A stretch of 64,000 nt of DNA from assembly GCA_029448655.1 (NCBI GenBank), contig JACCLO010000015.1, positions 1,201,937 through 1,265,936 on the forward strand, read 5' to 3'. The notes beneath the pieces were generated by a model. The model was not told where the DNA came from, did not search any database, and saw nothing but the letters and a program-made list of their open reading frames with translations. The position numbers and the translations under genes were made by a program. Shown piece after piece: positions 54,701 to 64,000 of the stretch; position 1 is the first letter of the stretch, and every line of letters starts with the position of its first letter. The DNA comes from Wolfiporia cocos. Taxonomy: Eukaryota; Basidiomycota; Agaricomycetes; Polyporales; Phaeolaceae.

Positions 54701-54973
54701 ACGAGCAGCGGCAGCTTTGCGTGCTTTCTGTATCTTACTAGAGCGCGGCATGTAGTGAAATAGTACATACACAACAGGCCTGCGCCGTTGCCGTATCTAC
54801 ACCACAACAAGTGTTCAAATGTTCTCTCCGTGCCGTACTATACCCAAAATGTTTAATCTCAGGGTGCCGCCAGGTACCAGCACTTATGTAAACCCTGCAT
54901 TAGGGTTAACGTGAAGTTGCCCACAGGATTTGGCTACTGTACAAAAGAGGCGGTGACTAGGCCGTTGGCACCA
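51701..54973 (-). mobile_element. Tc1/mariner-like DNA transposon, 3,273 bp
   Basis: 36-bp terminal inverted repeats (51701-51736 and 54938-54973, one mismatch) begin TGGTGCCAACGGCCTAGTCA and are flanked by TA on both sides (51699-51700, 54974-54975). One long transposase gene fills the element. TA target and the HCELNFI...FWG motif place it with Tc1/mariner-like elements, although the protein is unusually long. Confidence 0.88.
51948..54751 (-). pseudogene. DDE transposase with one intron, one stop and a probable lost catalytic residue
   Basis: ATG at 54751 (PRSSKIQKARKAAAARARTG). An acidic tract (DDDGDDDGDDDNNNND) is followed by a helical DNA-binding-like region (WGVRTVQKWARRWLNVRELP) and STAHDWLHREGFQYIEHKKS. 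The catalytic domain has D in LVFVVHDKMTAQAHDG, D in IAVDHSQGHSAFAEDALL, and HCELNFIAYFWGAVKKYL. In relatives the last motif usually reads FIE, so Ala here probably replaces the catalytic acid. A 53-bp intron (52686-52738; CAG/GTATGC to CATAG/CTG) restores the frame. TGA at 53039-53041 breaks it in QHQT*VIEYV, probably from CGA. Spliced length would be about 915 codons. Confidence 0.82.
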
Positions 54974-55332
54974 TAGATGCCTAGACATATAAGACCTTAT
55001 ACTACTACTAATGTCTACCCTAATGCAGCTAGTCTGTGCACATGTTGTGGTATCATAGTGATGCCATAAGGCGTCATAATATGGTGCTATCTAGGAATAG
55101 TGCAGTATGTCATAGAGATGACACTGGCTCTGTAAATATGCCTTGTATGCCATAAATGTGGAGGAAGCAGGCCGCTATGTCATACCTGTCAGATAAGCAG
55201 GCCACACTAAGTATAGACCTATAATAATAGGCATGATGTCATAGACTGGGCCAGTATGGGCGCTGATGTTGTAAACGATGGAATGTGGGGCCTTGTAAAC
55301 TAATAATAGTTCTGACCTCATAGTGTCACAGA

Positions 55333-55779
55333 TTATTGTCACGGATTTGGGACATAGCACATTTTTCGCGCAATTATAGCACCAATTCTGGCCTTATACA
55401 AGCCTCTACAAAGTTATCCGGGACTTATCCCACCATGCCGAACCTGCCGAGGTATTATAACGGAACCTTACGGCCGAATAGGCCTTAACCTACACGTGAC
55501 CCATAGCACCGGCCCAACGCTACACCACATGACTGATTACGTCATCACTAAGGCAACGTGCTTCGCTGTGCCTCATCCTGTGATCCACGTCATACGTCTA
55601 GGTCATAGCACCGCCACCGCTACGTCACAACCCCGTCATAGAGTCTAGAGTCCACAAGTCGACCAGCCTCTCCCTGTCAGCGAGCACCACTCGCATAATA
55701 ATGGCAACATGGCACAACAGCTGACTAAGCTCTGTGCCCATCGGTCTACTACGCTGAGAAGCCTAACGACCACCACATG
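55333..55779. other. Intergenic
   Basis: Several CGTCATA and GTCATAG words, perhaps from LTR U3 sequence; no boundary visible. Confidence 0.35.
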
Positions 55780-56450
55780 CATCACCGGCACTTCCTAAGC
55801 TCCGTGCTTCCCTCAATAGCACACGCTTCTATCACCGGCCTTATGCAACCCCCGGACTTCCCGTCACCGGCACAGTCCTACCTCCGGGCTTCTAGACCCG
55901 GCAATGTGCAACCTCCGTGCTTCTCACGCCGGCGTTGCCATACCTCCGAGCCAGCCGCAAGGCCTCGCTCCCACGCCACCACCGGCCTGATCATATCACC
56001 GGCTTCTGGCATACCACTCGGCCTTCTCGGCCTGAGTCACCAAGGGCCTGGCAAATAGCCATAGTCCCTCAAGGCACCGGTACAACCGGCCTTCCATATA
56101 CCCGGGCTGCGCCCGCGTTCCACATGTCCACCGCAAGGTGACACCACCACTCTCTCATTTACCATTGGTCTGGCCATTACCGGCCTCCCACGGTCTCTTA
56201 GAGTAGAGTATACGTCAGCATACGCCGATAGGGCGCACTGACCATTCCTTTAGGGCAGACACACTAGTTAGTAGCACGTGTTCTCACCCTGTACATATTT
56301 AAAGACCAAGGCTTGACGCCTTGATATCTTAGTTCTATTCTTCTCGGCTACCGCCGCAGAAGCACCTCTCACCCTCTGTAGCTTGCCTTCTAACCCCTCA
56401 CCAACTTGTCTGAGTAAGACCCTTAAGTTGGTGAGTCCCACAAGATGGCT
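55780..56450 (+). repeat. LTR relic with CACCGGC array, box, TATA and hairpin
   Basis: An array of CACCGGC or GCCATTACCGGC motifs runs from about 55783 to 56184. The box GCACTGACC-ATTC-CTTTAGGGCAGAC is at 56235-56260, a TATA-like ACATATTTAAAG at 56293-56304, and hairpin arms CAAGGC/GCCTTG at 56307-56312 and 56318-56323. Confidence 0.55.
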
Positions 56451-56566
56451 TGTGTCAATTATTTTGTGCACATCCAGAATTGTCCTCTCTTACTATGTTT
56501 ACTGTACTTATTGCACATGGCTGGGGTCGATCCAACGACCTGAAGGTCAGTGGGTCATGTGAGTTG

Positions 56567-57010
56567 TGTCACATGACTTGCCAAACTCTTAGATTAGATA
56601 GCAGCACCAGGTACTATCACAGGAATCATGTCAGGTGACCCTCCTTCTTATCTAAGATGTCAGGACTATTATTAGTCTACAAGCCTCACATTCTAGGTTT
56701 CTATAACCTCATGCCTATTATTATAGGCCCAGACTCAGTGTGGTCTGCTTACCTTACAGGTATGACATAGTGGTGCCATTTACTATACACATATGACATA
56801 CAAGGCTAGTCTTACATAGTCAAGTCATCTTCTATGACATACAGTGATATTCTTAGGATACAAAGGACATCATTATGATATACTGCACTATCATTAGAGT
56901 AGCACCACACCATGAGGGCTTATGGCATCATGGGCTATACTTAGCCACTTATGCACAGATCACCTTAGTTTAGAGTGGTCTTACTTATTTGCGGTCATAC
57001 AGACTTCTAT
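56567..57010 (+). repeat. LTR relic, truncated by element D
   Basis: Same family as the LTR split by the mariner (55332-54974), but in + orientation: CATGCCTATTATTATAGGCC, CTTACAGGTATGACATAGTG and a box-like GCACAGATC...TTTAGAGTGGTC (56954-56981). It ends where RT coding text of element D begins. Confidence 0.6.
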
Positions 57011-57014
57011 ATAT

Positions 57015-58934
57015 TAAGGAACCGACGATCTTCAGCCTGGGGATCGCGATAACAAGCTTCGATCCAGATGCCGTAATTCCCGCTTCGACAAACCTGGCAA
57101 GCAGCTTATTAGCTGTACATGCAAACTCATACATGAACCTCTGAATATTCGAATTGCCTGCAACAGCCTTGTCGTCATAGTCAGTACTCGGACCCTTCAC
57201 ACCTACATCATCCACAAAAGCATCAGCTTCGTTCGGTAACATGTCACCCAACGTATGCAATATGCATTGACTGAATTCAGGCATTGCATTAGTATAGCCT
57301 TGTGGCAGCCTAGTCAATCACAACGACCCAAAGGGGCATTGGAATGTTGTAAGGTCGCGCGAAACTGATGCGAGAATGCAGTTGTCGAAAACTGCCATAA
57401 TGTCAGCTAGCATAAAAATGTGATGCCCTACAAAGCTTTCAGCGAAGTCATCTGGCCATGGAGGTAGCACCGCATCACATATAGTGATAGCATTAAGGTC
57501 ATGTCACAAGAAATATATTGTGATTTTTCCCTTATTTTTGCGATTTATATTCCGATTTCTAGGCTTGAAAACCGTCGCTGGAGGTATCACGTGCATAGGT
57601 AGATAAAGTCTTTATCTTATCTCGTTTTCATATGGTCACGTTGTAGCATCTTGAGTAGCACGTTACCTAGTTACCTCTGTAGTCACATGATTCCTACTGC
57701 GCACAGACCGTCTCTTTAGGGTAGACAAAAGGTCTTAGCTAGGGGGTCTCTACATGTATATATATAGGCGACGTCTGAGGATTACTCCTCAGACTTAAGA
57801 TTTTGGCCTAGGGGGCGTGTCCCCTGGTCACCTCTTTTATTATCCCTCTGCTGCTTGTCTTCGCGTGCAGGGTTCTTGACGACAAAGCCTGCTGCGTCCT
57901 ACTTGGGCGTGGGGGCCTCTATTCATTGCATTCGTCTTACTCCCTTCTCTACTACTTGCTAGTCTGGGGGCGTACCGATACACTCATGGGTCGGTACCTC
58001 AGGCAATACGGCAGGACCTCTCAATAGAGGTGCCTTCTTGTTCTCCGCCATTAGGAGGGTGGGGGGCTATTGGAGATAGGATAGGGCGGATATGGGGGTT
58101 CTCCGTTAGGACGGGTGGCACGGATGGTTTCCGTGTCAGGTCACCTAAATTGAATACGAGTCGCGGATCACCCTGTTTCTTTTTGACCGCAAAATATGCT
58201 GTCCGATACGACGCGGAGAATGGCTCAAACTTGCCAGCATCTAATTGGCATTTGATGACTGCTTTCACCTTCTCCTCGATGGCCTTCGGAATTCGGATGG
58301 ACGGTTGTGCCCATGGTACGTGTTCGATCACTGGTATTTCATAGTCAGGAAAGTATCTTGGGGAGAAAGTACCTCACTCATCGTCAGTCCACGCAAATGC
58401 TGCCTGTCACGAAACCACAACATGGACTAGCAAGTCAATTTCTGCATCTGATAAGAAGTTAGCGGGAATCTTCGCAATCACATCACTCAGCCGCTGCACG
58501 GTCCACCGATTGCCTGAGCCGAATTCATACTTCTTTCAGGGTCTCGGTTCAATTGGTAGCGGCATCAACTCAGGTATAGCAATAGGTTTGAATTTCTGTG
58601 TGAATGGGTTAGGCATATACGATGGCACTGGGCACACCTTTCGGTCAATGGGCTTATATCTTTTCAATGCTACTGTCACGCTATAATGCATTTGTACATG
58701 TTTGCGCCATGCTGAAGGGACTGGAGTCAAAGGAATGGGGCTTGCTGCAATATAATCCTGTAACAACCTGTCAGAAGAGTCTGGTGGATCAATCTGGGAA
58801 GCTATCGATAACTCTGAATCTGTGAGTGTAGAGATGTCGCTCGCAACACAATGAAAAATGTTACCCAACCTAGGAATTTCTGAGGACGCGATACTACCTA
58901 TCGAGGCCAGTTCAGACATTACGCCTCTCTTCAA
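57015..58934 (-). pseudogene. RT fragment of element D, split by a solo LTR
   Basis: 58934-58536 is the N-terminal linker (VCPVPSYMPNP as in element B); 58331-58140 reads MIEHVPWAQPSIRIPKAIEE and DPRLVFNLGDL. After the solo LTR the text resumes LNAI at 57500. 57317-57015 has MTRLPQGYTNAMPEF and the catalytic box FVDD (ADAFVDDVGVKGP), ending LKIVGSLI at the break. Stops and frame changes are present. Confidence 0.82.
57502..58138 (+). repeat. Solo LTR, 637 bp, with 5-bp target duplication
   Basis: Starts TGTCACAAG, ends GTGTCA, flanked by GGTCA at 57497-57501 and 58139-58143. It contains the box GCACAGACC-GTCT-CTTTAGGGTAGAC (57701-57726), TATATATATA (57757-57766), hairpin arms GTCTGAGG/CCTCAGAC (57773-57780, 57787-57794) and TCTATTCATTGCATTC (near 57921), a 16-mer also in the element C LTR. 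Confidence 0.9.
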
Positions 58935-59716
58935 AAATCCTTGCGCGACACGAGTCCTGTCATGAACACTAATTTCTCCTTGTTCCGGTCAGTGCCTGTG
59001 TCGACAATACGCACCTGTATCGGCATCATGGATCGATCACCGTTGCGATGTGCCACAAGGTACATTCCGTTCTTCCTTTCATATTCTAGATTAGCTGCCA
59101 CCCACTGTAACCATGGCTGCCCGAGAATCCCATTGTGTTGCCCTAAGTCAGTCAGGGTGACAAAGAAATGGTGATCAAACCTTTCCCCCCCAATCTCAAC
59201 AGGTGCGTCACGGATGCAGCCCTCAAGTGGTGTAAGCATACCATTAATACCTTTGAGTGTCCACCCACACCCATCTGGATCGATAGCTAGGTTAGTCTGA
59301 TCCCACACTTTCTTCAATATTAAGTTCAGCTTTGATCCTGAGTCTACGAGGTACATTACTGCCTCAGTCCCAAACATCCCTTGTACAACTCCACATGCCA
59401 TTGCAAAGAATCGTTCCTGTCCAACTGCCACAGCATAAACGTCAGCGTGCTGCGTTATTACCTCTTCGAGGTTCTCACCCTCCTGTAAGCTCAGCATCAC
59501 CGACCCCTCTGTCACGACATTCTCAACTGCCTCTTTCTCATCTTCAACTGTGGCTATCTGATTTGCTTGTGCCACAGATCCACCTACCTCCTTGCGCGTC
59601 TTCGTGAGTGCCGCAAAACGCTTCTGCAAGGTAGGCGAAATTCCTATTATCTGTCTCAGTTGCAGCGTTAGCTTCTGATCAAGTATCTGATTAGCGACGT
59701 TGTCGGCGGACACCAT
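58931..59716 (-). pseudogene. Protease part of element D gag-pro
   Basis: Open from ATG 59716; continuous in frame with gag except for TAG at 59720-59722, where element B reads through (SDMQEC). Protease-like YLVDSGSKLNLI and FDHHFFVTLTDLGQHNGILG are present. The frame ends in GATTTTTGA at the same T-run used by element B. Confidence 0.78.
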
Positions 59717-59719
59717 ATC

Positions 59720-61401
59720 CTATACGTCAGACGTGAACCTCGTCTGCTTCAGATGAGGAGGCATGTCCCTCTTGTGCGCAGTTACCTGATCCTTCTTCCT
59801 AGTCTTCCAACCCTCTTCCATGTTCACGGCTGGTGGCTTCTCGCTCGCAGCCTTACCATCCACTTTCGCTGTCGGCGTCATCTTCGTAGCTTCAGACAGT
59901 CCCACAACCTTACCCTTCGACCTATCGTTAGTGTGCCTGTATTCAAACCTATTGGCTATCGGCTCTTCATTGCTTGACTCCCCATCCTCTGCTGTCGACT
60001 TCTTGGCTTGTGCCCGAGTAGCTGCAAAAGTGTTCAGCACCCTCAATGAGTATGCGTATACGTCACCTTCGATCAATTGTTCGCCGTCAACTAACACCCC
60101 TAGGCTCGAACAGGTACCTGAGGGACCTGCAACATTAGACATGTCACAGTCCTTTTCCTTACCAAAACAGATCTCCTCTTGCAGCACCACTGCAATGCCG
60201 CCACGTTGCCCGGCAGGCATCATCAGTAAGTTTGCTCCGTTCGCTTGAATGACCTTCCCAGTTGCTGGCGAAAACTGACACATCTTTTCTGCAATTAGTG
60301 CTATCGTCTCTGGACACTTACTCATCCCAATCGGATGATCGAGATTGACACCCTCCGTCTTGCCACACATGAAACATGTATGTGGTGCCCTTTCCATCTG
60401 GCCAGTCGATACCTGATGCGTATGCTGATGCTGTGTCGTTGGTTGTTCCTGTCGTACCTGTGTCGCTACCTCCTGATTTGCGATCGTCAGCTGTAATTTA
60501 GTCAATGCTTCACTCAGCTGTGCTATCTTTCCGTCTGTTCGTCTTTCTCGTTAGCCTTCGACTTCACTTTCTTACCACATTACTCTTTCTCAGCTCTCTT
60601 TCTAGCTCTACGCCTCACCTCCTTCCCGGAATCCGATTCGTCAGATGACAACTCCTTGTCGTCACTCGTCTCTTCGTCAGAACCTGAGTTCAATGTACCT
60701 AGACCATATTCAATGTTATTTCTGCTAAAATACAATCTTACTGCTTCAATCGTCATGCTTTGATCCGCAGGTGCATCCATTGTGATGTCTTTACCTATTT
60801 TCCTGCGCAAACTACCTGCAATACGATGCCTCACAGTCACCGGTAAGCCTTGGTAAAATAACAAATCTCTCTCTGTCTCTGTCATCTTACTCTTTCTCAC
60901 CAGGTCCCCCTCTTTCAGAGCAAAGTGCCTAACATATCTGTCGAAGGAGCTACACAAGTTCACTCGCTCGTCCTCTCAGCAACGCCTTGAGAACTCACAT
61001 AGACCCTCCGGCATAGGTACCGTTTTCTCCTCCTCAGAAGGAAAATAATGATAAAATACCTTCTTAGTATCTATCCAAGTCTTGTTCTTGAACAGCTCAT
61101 TATTCTTGATGATCTGTCTAATGCTGGACTTACAATACTGTAGAACCTTGTCTGACCACTCGGTATACGGAATACCAGCAGCGTAAGCCTGTGCTTCAAA
61201 AACTAACAAGAAATCTGTTACGTTCTTACCGTCAAATTTAGGTGCATAGCGTGACCCTGCGCTCATCATCGGAACGACGAGTGCTGAAGTGATTGCCGAC
61301 ATGGTGTTTGCGATCGATGGTATGTTCGTCGTGTTTGTGTTTGTGTTCACGTTCGTGTTGAGGGGCTGCTGATTAGTAGAACTAGTGGATGACTTTGTCA
61401 T
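59720..61401 (-). pseudogene. gag of element D, broken
   Basis: 61401-60976 is the N-terminus, with Asn/Thr repeats then APKFDGKNVTDFLLVFEAQA as in element B. 60963-60580 continues FDRYVRHFALKEGDLVRKSK to an acidic tract. 60505-59720 carries CFMCGKTEGVNLDHPIGMSKC with the CX2CX9HX6C spacing. Frame breaks lie near 60970 and 60550. Confidence 0.82.
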
Positions 61402-61487
61402 GGAGCGGGTAACTGGTCTATTATTAGAGGATACGGTCTTATGCCCTCGCGCAGCGGCGCTAGACGCTTGTGTACGTGACGTTGCAG

Positions 61488-61858
61488 TCTATCTGTGCTG
61501 AAAGAACTAGTTGTAGCAAACAGGCTCAAACTTTTTTACTACAGAGAGGATCATCAGACCATCGAGACGTCATTCGTGCTACAGCGTGATGCTCCGAACT
61601 TCTCCATCGGCACTCGAAACTTTCACACCCAATATCACTGCATTGTATCCGACACCGCGTACATCCGCGAGGCACACCAAGCCGGTTCAATCACACTATA
61701 CAACTCCACCGAAATCCGGGCAACATCATGCAAGTATCACACCAACCTTGACAAGTTGTATCCACTGGTACACTGGAGTAGCATGAAGCCATGGTTCTAG
61801 CCGATGAGGTCGCAGGGATGAATTGGTCTTAAGGTCAAGACAAAAAGTGTCGTCCTCT
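61488..61858 (+). pseudogene. 3' end of pol of an element D relative, opposite orientation
   Basis: LKELVVANRLKLFYYREDHQ matches the integrase tail of element B (LKEAVAANRLKLFYFRPDHQ). The text runs to a TAG at 61799-61801, and a short untranslated part GGTCTTAAGGTCAAGAC...CCTCT then leads into an LTR, as in element B. Element D gag on the other strand starts immediately to the left. Confidence 0.8.
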
Positions 61859-62869
61859 TGTGGAGGGGTAGCGCGTTTCTATACTCAAATCCGTATAAGT
61901 CACAAGATCACCATTCGAACAACGATTACAAGATAGCAAGCTCAAGTTCTCTACACTCAAACTCGCAGAAGCTTTAAGAATCAAGCACATACCAAAAACT
62001 TCATCGAGCGTACAGCATTAGTATGCGATTATACTCTTCGATCACGCATACAGGTCGTCGTCCTGCATGTATATTTTATTTCTGGTATTTTTGATTATTT
62101 TCCTTACTGTACTAAAACCTCTGCACCGACTCTAGCAGCGCGTGAGACATGTCCCAAGGGAGTGGTACGCAAAAGTGAAGTAGGATCTGTGACGTTCCAG
62201 ACCGACGTTTCTGCGCTCGAGGATGGCAAGATGCGCACGTAAATTGGATGTGGTCTTGACATTGTTGATGGAGTCCGAGCCATTGCGTGTTTCGTACGCC
62301 AATCCTGACGGTATGTCGGATGTGTCTGTGCCGACAACGTGGCCTCCATCTATTTTTTCTCCACTACTTCACATAGATTCATAGCCACAAGACTGTTATG
62401 GTAGTCATTTTTCCTTATCGAGTTACATGATCACTCGCTTCTCTCGATCGCATATCACTACTTTTTCTTCTGTCGTATTTCAGTTGGCTCTTGAAACTGT
62501 GTCGTTTGTAACATAAAACAGCTGCCATACCCAGGGTGCAATCCATCTCTCTCTCCTTGCATTTTCTGTGTGACGCTGTCCTCTAAGTCTTAGCGAGGCG
62601 ACACCAAGCTCAACCGTAGCTGATCAAGTCTTCGTGGTGAAGAGATCACCTGTGAGTCTTGAAGTTTTTAGTCGTTTCGTGTCCTAGTATCTCCTCGTGG
62701 TTAGCAAACATGATCATGTGTTAGTATTCGTCATTGCGCGCACATTAGTTTGTGGCCAATCGGATATTTTGTTGTGGGTTTTTCTTGCATTTCCACACAT
62801 ACATTTTGTTCTCTCGCGCTACGTATCGGCGATCTGCTATTCGCTGCATTTTTGCACTGCCCTTCCACA
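61859..62869 (+). repeat. 3' LTR of the element D relative
   Basis: Begins TGTGGAGGGG right after the pol tail and probably ends CCCTTCCACA at 62869, compared with CTCTTCCACA in element B. It matches the LTR at 34138-34820. The right edge is less certain than the left. Confidence 0.65.
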
Positions 62870-63330
62870 CCACTCAGCGACTTCTGACACGTCACTAATG
62901 CTTGGTGTTATCATCACTCTGCTTGTAATCGTGTGTGCAAAATGTAATCACTCCCTGTTATTTATTGGGATTTTCTGTTGGGTATCTACAGGCCATTTAC
63001 ATTACAACAGCTACAAAATTCCCATAGGGCAGTACAGGAAGAACATGCGCAACACAAGTTTTTGTCAAAGGGATTTGAAGATGTGCGTTGCAAGCACGGG
63101 GCATGGGAATTGACTGGCCAACTCTGTGGGTCAGTGGGACATGCCCTATGGGATGAGGGATTGGAGGTGGGGAATGTGGCTGGTATGTGAGGATTGTCAC
63201 GGGTGGCTGGTTTAGTAATGAGATGTATGGTATGGAAAGTTGGGGTATTTTGCAACTGTTTTCTACTGTTGGTGAGGATTGTGGAGTTGGCTAGCGACTG
63301 TTTCGTTCTTAGCAGAAGTCTATGTTGTGT
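62870..63330. other. Subtelomeric sequence without genes
   Basis: No recognisable protein or repeat. It passes gradually into the cytosine-poor block. Confidence 0.5.
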
Positions 63331-63814
63331 CAGGAGGTTGAGATGTGAGAGAGACAGAATTGTGAGAGATAGATAAGAGATTGTGAGAGCTGAGATGGTA
63401 TGTGTGATGATAGGTGATGGGACTATGTAGGAGTGTAGTAGGTGAGATGAGATTAGTTAGATGAGCGAGTGAGATTTAGATTGTTGGATTAAGGGTAGGT
63501 ATGGAGGATGAATGTGATAGAGATGATAAAAGTGTGTGTGGTAGTTTGGGGATGATTTGATTTTGGGTGAATTTATTTGAAGTTGTGGGAATTTTAAATG
63601 AATTTAGTGGGGTTGTGTGAGTGTTGTATATATTTATGTGGGGTCATGTGAGTATGAAGTGAAATTATGTGGGGTTATGCGAGTATGAAGTGAATTTATG
63701 TGAGGTTATGTGGTGTTGATTGAAATTATATGGTATCGTTTGGAGTTGGATTCAATTAGGTAACGTAAAATAAATTTTAAATTTAAATTTAAATTTTAAA
63801 TTTAATTTTGCATT
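63331..63814 (+). repeat. Cytosine-depleted subtelomere with 31-bp repeats
   Basis: By count roughly ten C in about 480 bases on the + strand. A 31-bp unit, ATGTGGGGTYATGYGAGTAT and following, repeats at 63636, 63667 and 63698 with a decayed fourth copy near 63728. The last 40 bases are TTTAAATTTAAATT-like. Confidence 0.85.
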
Positions 63815-64000
63815 TTAGGGGTTAGGGGTTAGGGGTTAGGGGTTAGGGGTTAGGGGTTAGGGGTTAGGGGTTAGGGGTTAGGGGTTAGGGGTTAGGGGGT
63901 AGGGGTTAGGGGTGAGGGGTTAGGGGTTAGGGGTTAGGGGTTAGGGGTTAGGGGTTAGGGGTTAGGGGTTAGGGGTTAGGGGTTAGGGGTTAGGGGTTAG
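63815..64000 (+). repeat. Telomere, (TTAGGGG)n
   Basis: 186 bases, about 26.5 heptamers. Two units near 63894-63920 vary (GTAGGGG and TGAGGGG). The G-rich strand runs toward the window end, as at a right chromosome end. Confidence 0.95.

Larger units (their letters stand above)
51557..55332 (-). repeat. LTR split by the mariner-like transposon
   Basis: Left part 51557-51700, right part 54974-55332. When rejoined at the TA target, the box GCACAGACT...CATTAGGGTAGAC (55039-55013), a TATA-like CTTATATG (54995-54988) and hairpin arms GTCTAGG (51680-51686) and CCTAGAC (54980-54986) fall in line. The right part matches the + strand LTR relic at 56567-57010 (CATGCCTATTATTATAGG and CTTACAGGTATGACATAG-type text). 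Confidence 0.6.
57011..61487 (-). mobile_element. Truncated Ty3 element of the element B family (element D)
   Basis: Contains gag, protease and part of RT on the minus strand; the rest of RT, RNase H, integrase and both own LTRs are missing. It is cut at VGSLI of RT on the left and just upstream of gag on the right, where + strand sequence of a relative begins. A solo LTR sits inside RT. Confidence 0.85.

Overview
This is fungal chromosomal DNA from the right end of a chromosome. The last 186 bases are uninterrupted TTAGGGG-type heptamers on the + strand, as expected at a right-hand telomere. The gene fragments (NUF2, a RecQ helicase, a Bre4-like ArAE_2 membrane protein, a triose-phosphate-type transporter, an F-box/LRR-like protein), the short ~50-base GT-AG introns and the transposon families point to a basidiomycete, most likely an Agaricomycete. 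All family calls come from reading translations by eye; no database was searched.

Layout. 1-426 is an LTR remnant. 964-11062 is a degenerate minus-strand Ty3 element (element B) whose right LTR is split by a 1.7-kb hAT-type element with an 8-bp target duplication. 11.6-30 kb is the gene-bearing part: a broken Bre4/ArAE_2 gene, NUF2 divergently paired with a truncated RecQ gene, a transporter fragment, a coiled-coil pseudogene split by a second hAT element, and an F-box/LRR-like gene. 30.1-31.9 kb holds an uninterrupted Pro/Thr-rich ORF inside an insertion flanked by 16-bp direct repeats. 32-34.8 kb has an unrecognised gene fragment cut by an LTR and followed by interstitial telomere-like heptamers. 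35-38.3 kb is a ~170-bp satellite and its degenerate inverted copies.

38668-48328 is the main object: a complete 9,661-bp Ty3 chromovirus on the minus strand (element C). Its two 619-bp LTRs read as identical and it has a 5-bp target duplication. Its genes run ORF1 (unknown, coiled coil) - gag - pol, and pol ends in a chromodomain followed by a full dUTPase domain. An 11-nt match between the predicted transcript start and the primer site indicates self-priming of the Tf1/sushi kind. gag and pol overlap as TGATG.

48.3-57 kb is a graveyard of related LTRs. At least seven LTR-like copies in the window share a box, a TATA element and a downstream hairpin whose stem sequence differs from copy to copy while pairing is kept; an eighth has the box and TATA but no clear hairpin. 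One of these LTRs is interrupted in its hairpin loop by a 3.27-kb Tc1/mariner-like transposon (36-bp inverted repeats, TA target, transposase with one intron). 57-61.5 kb is a second broken copy of element B's family (element D), split by a solo LTR. From 61.5 kb a relative in the opposite orientation ends in an LTR, then a nearly cytosine-free subtelomere leads into the telomere. No tRNA, rRNA or CRISPR array was seen.
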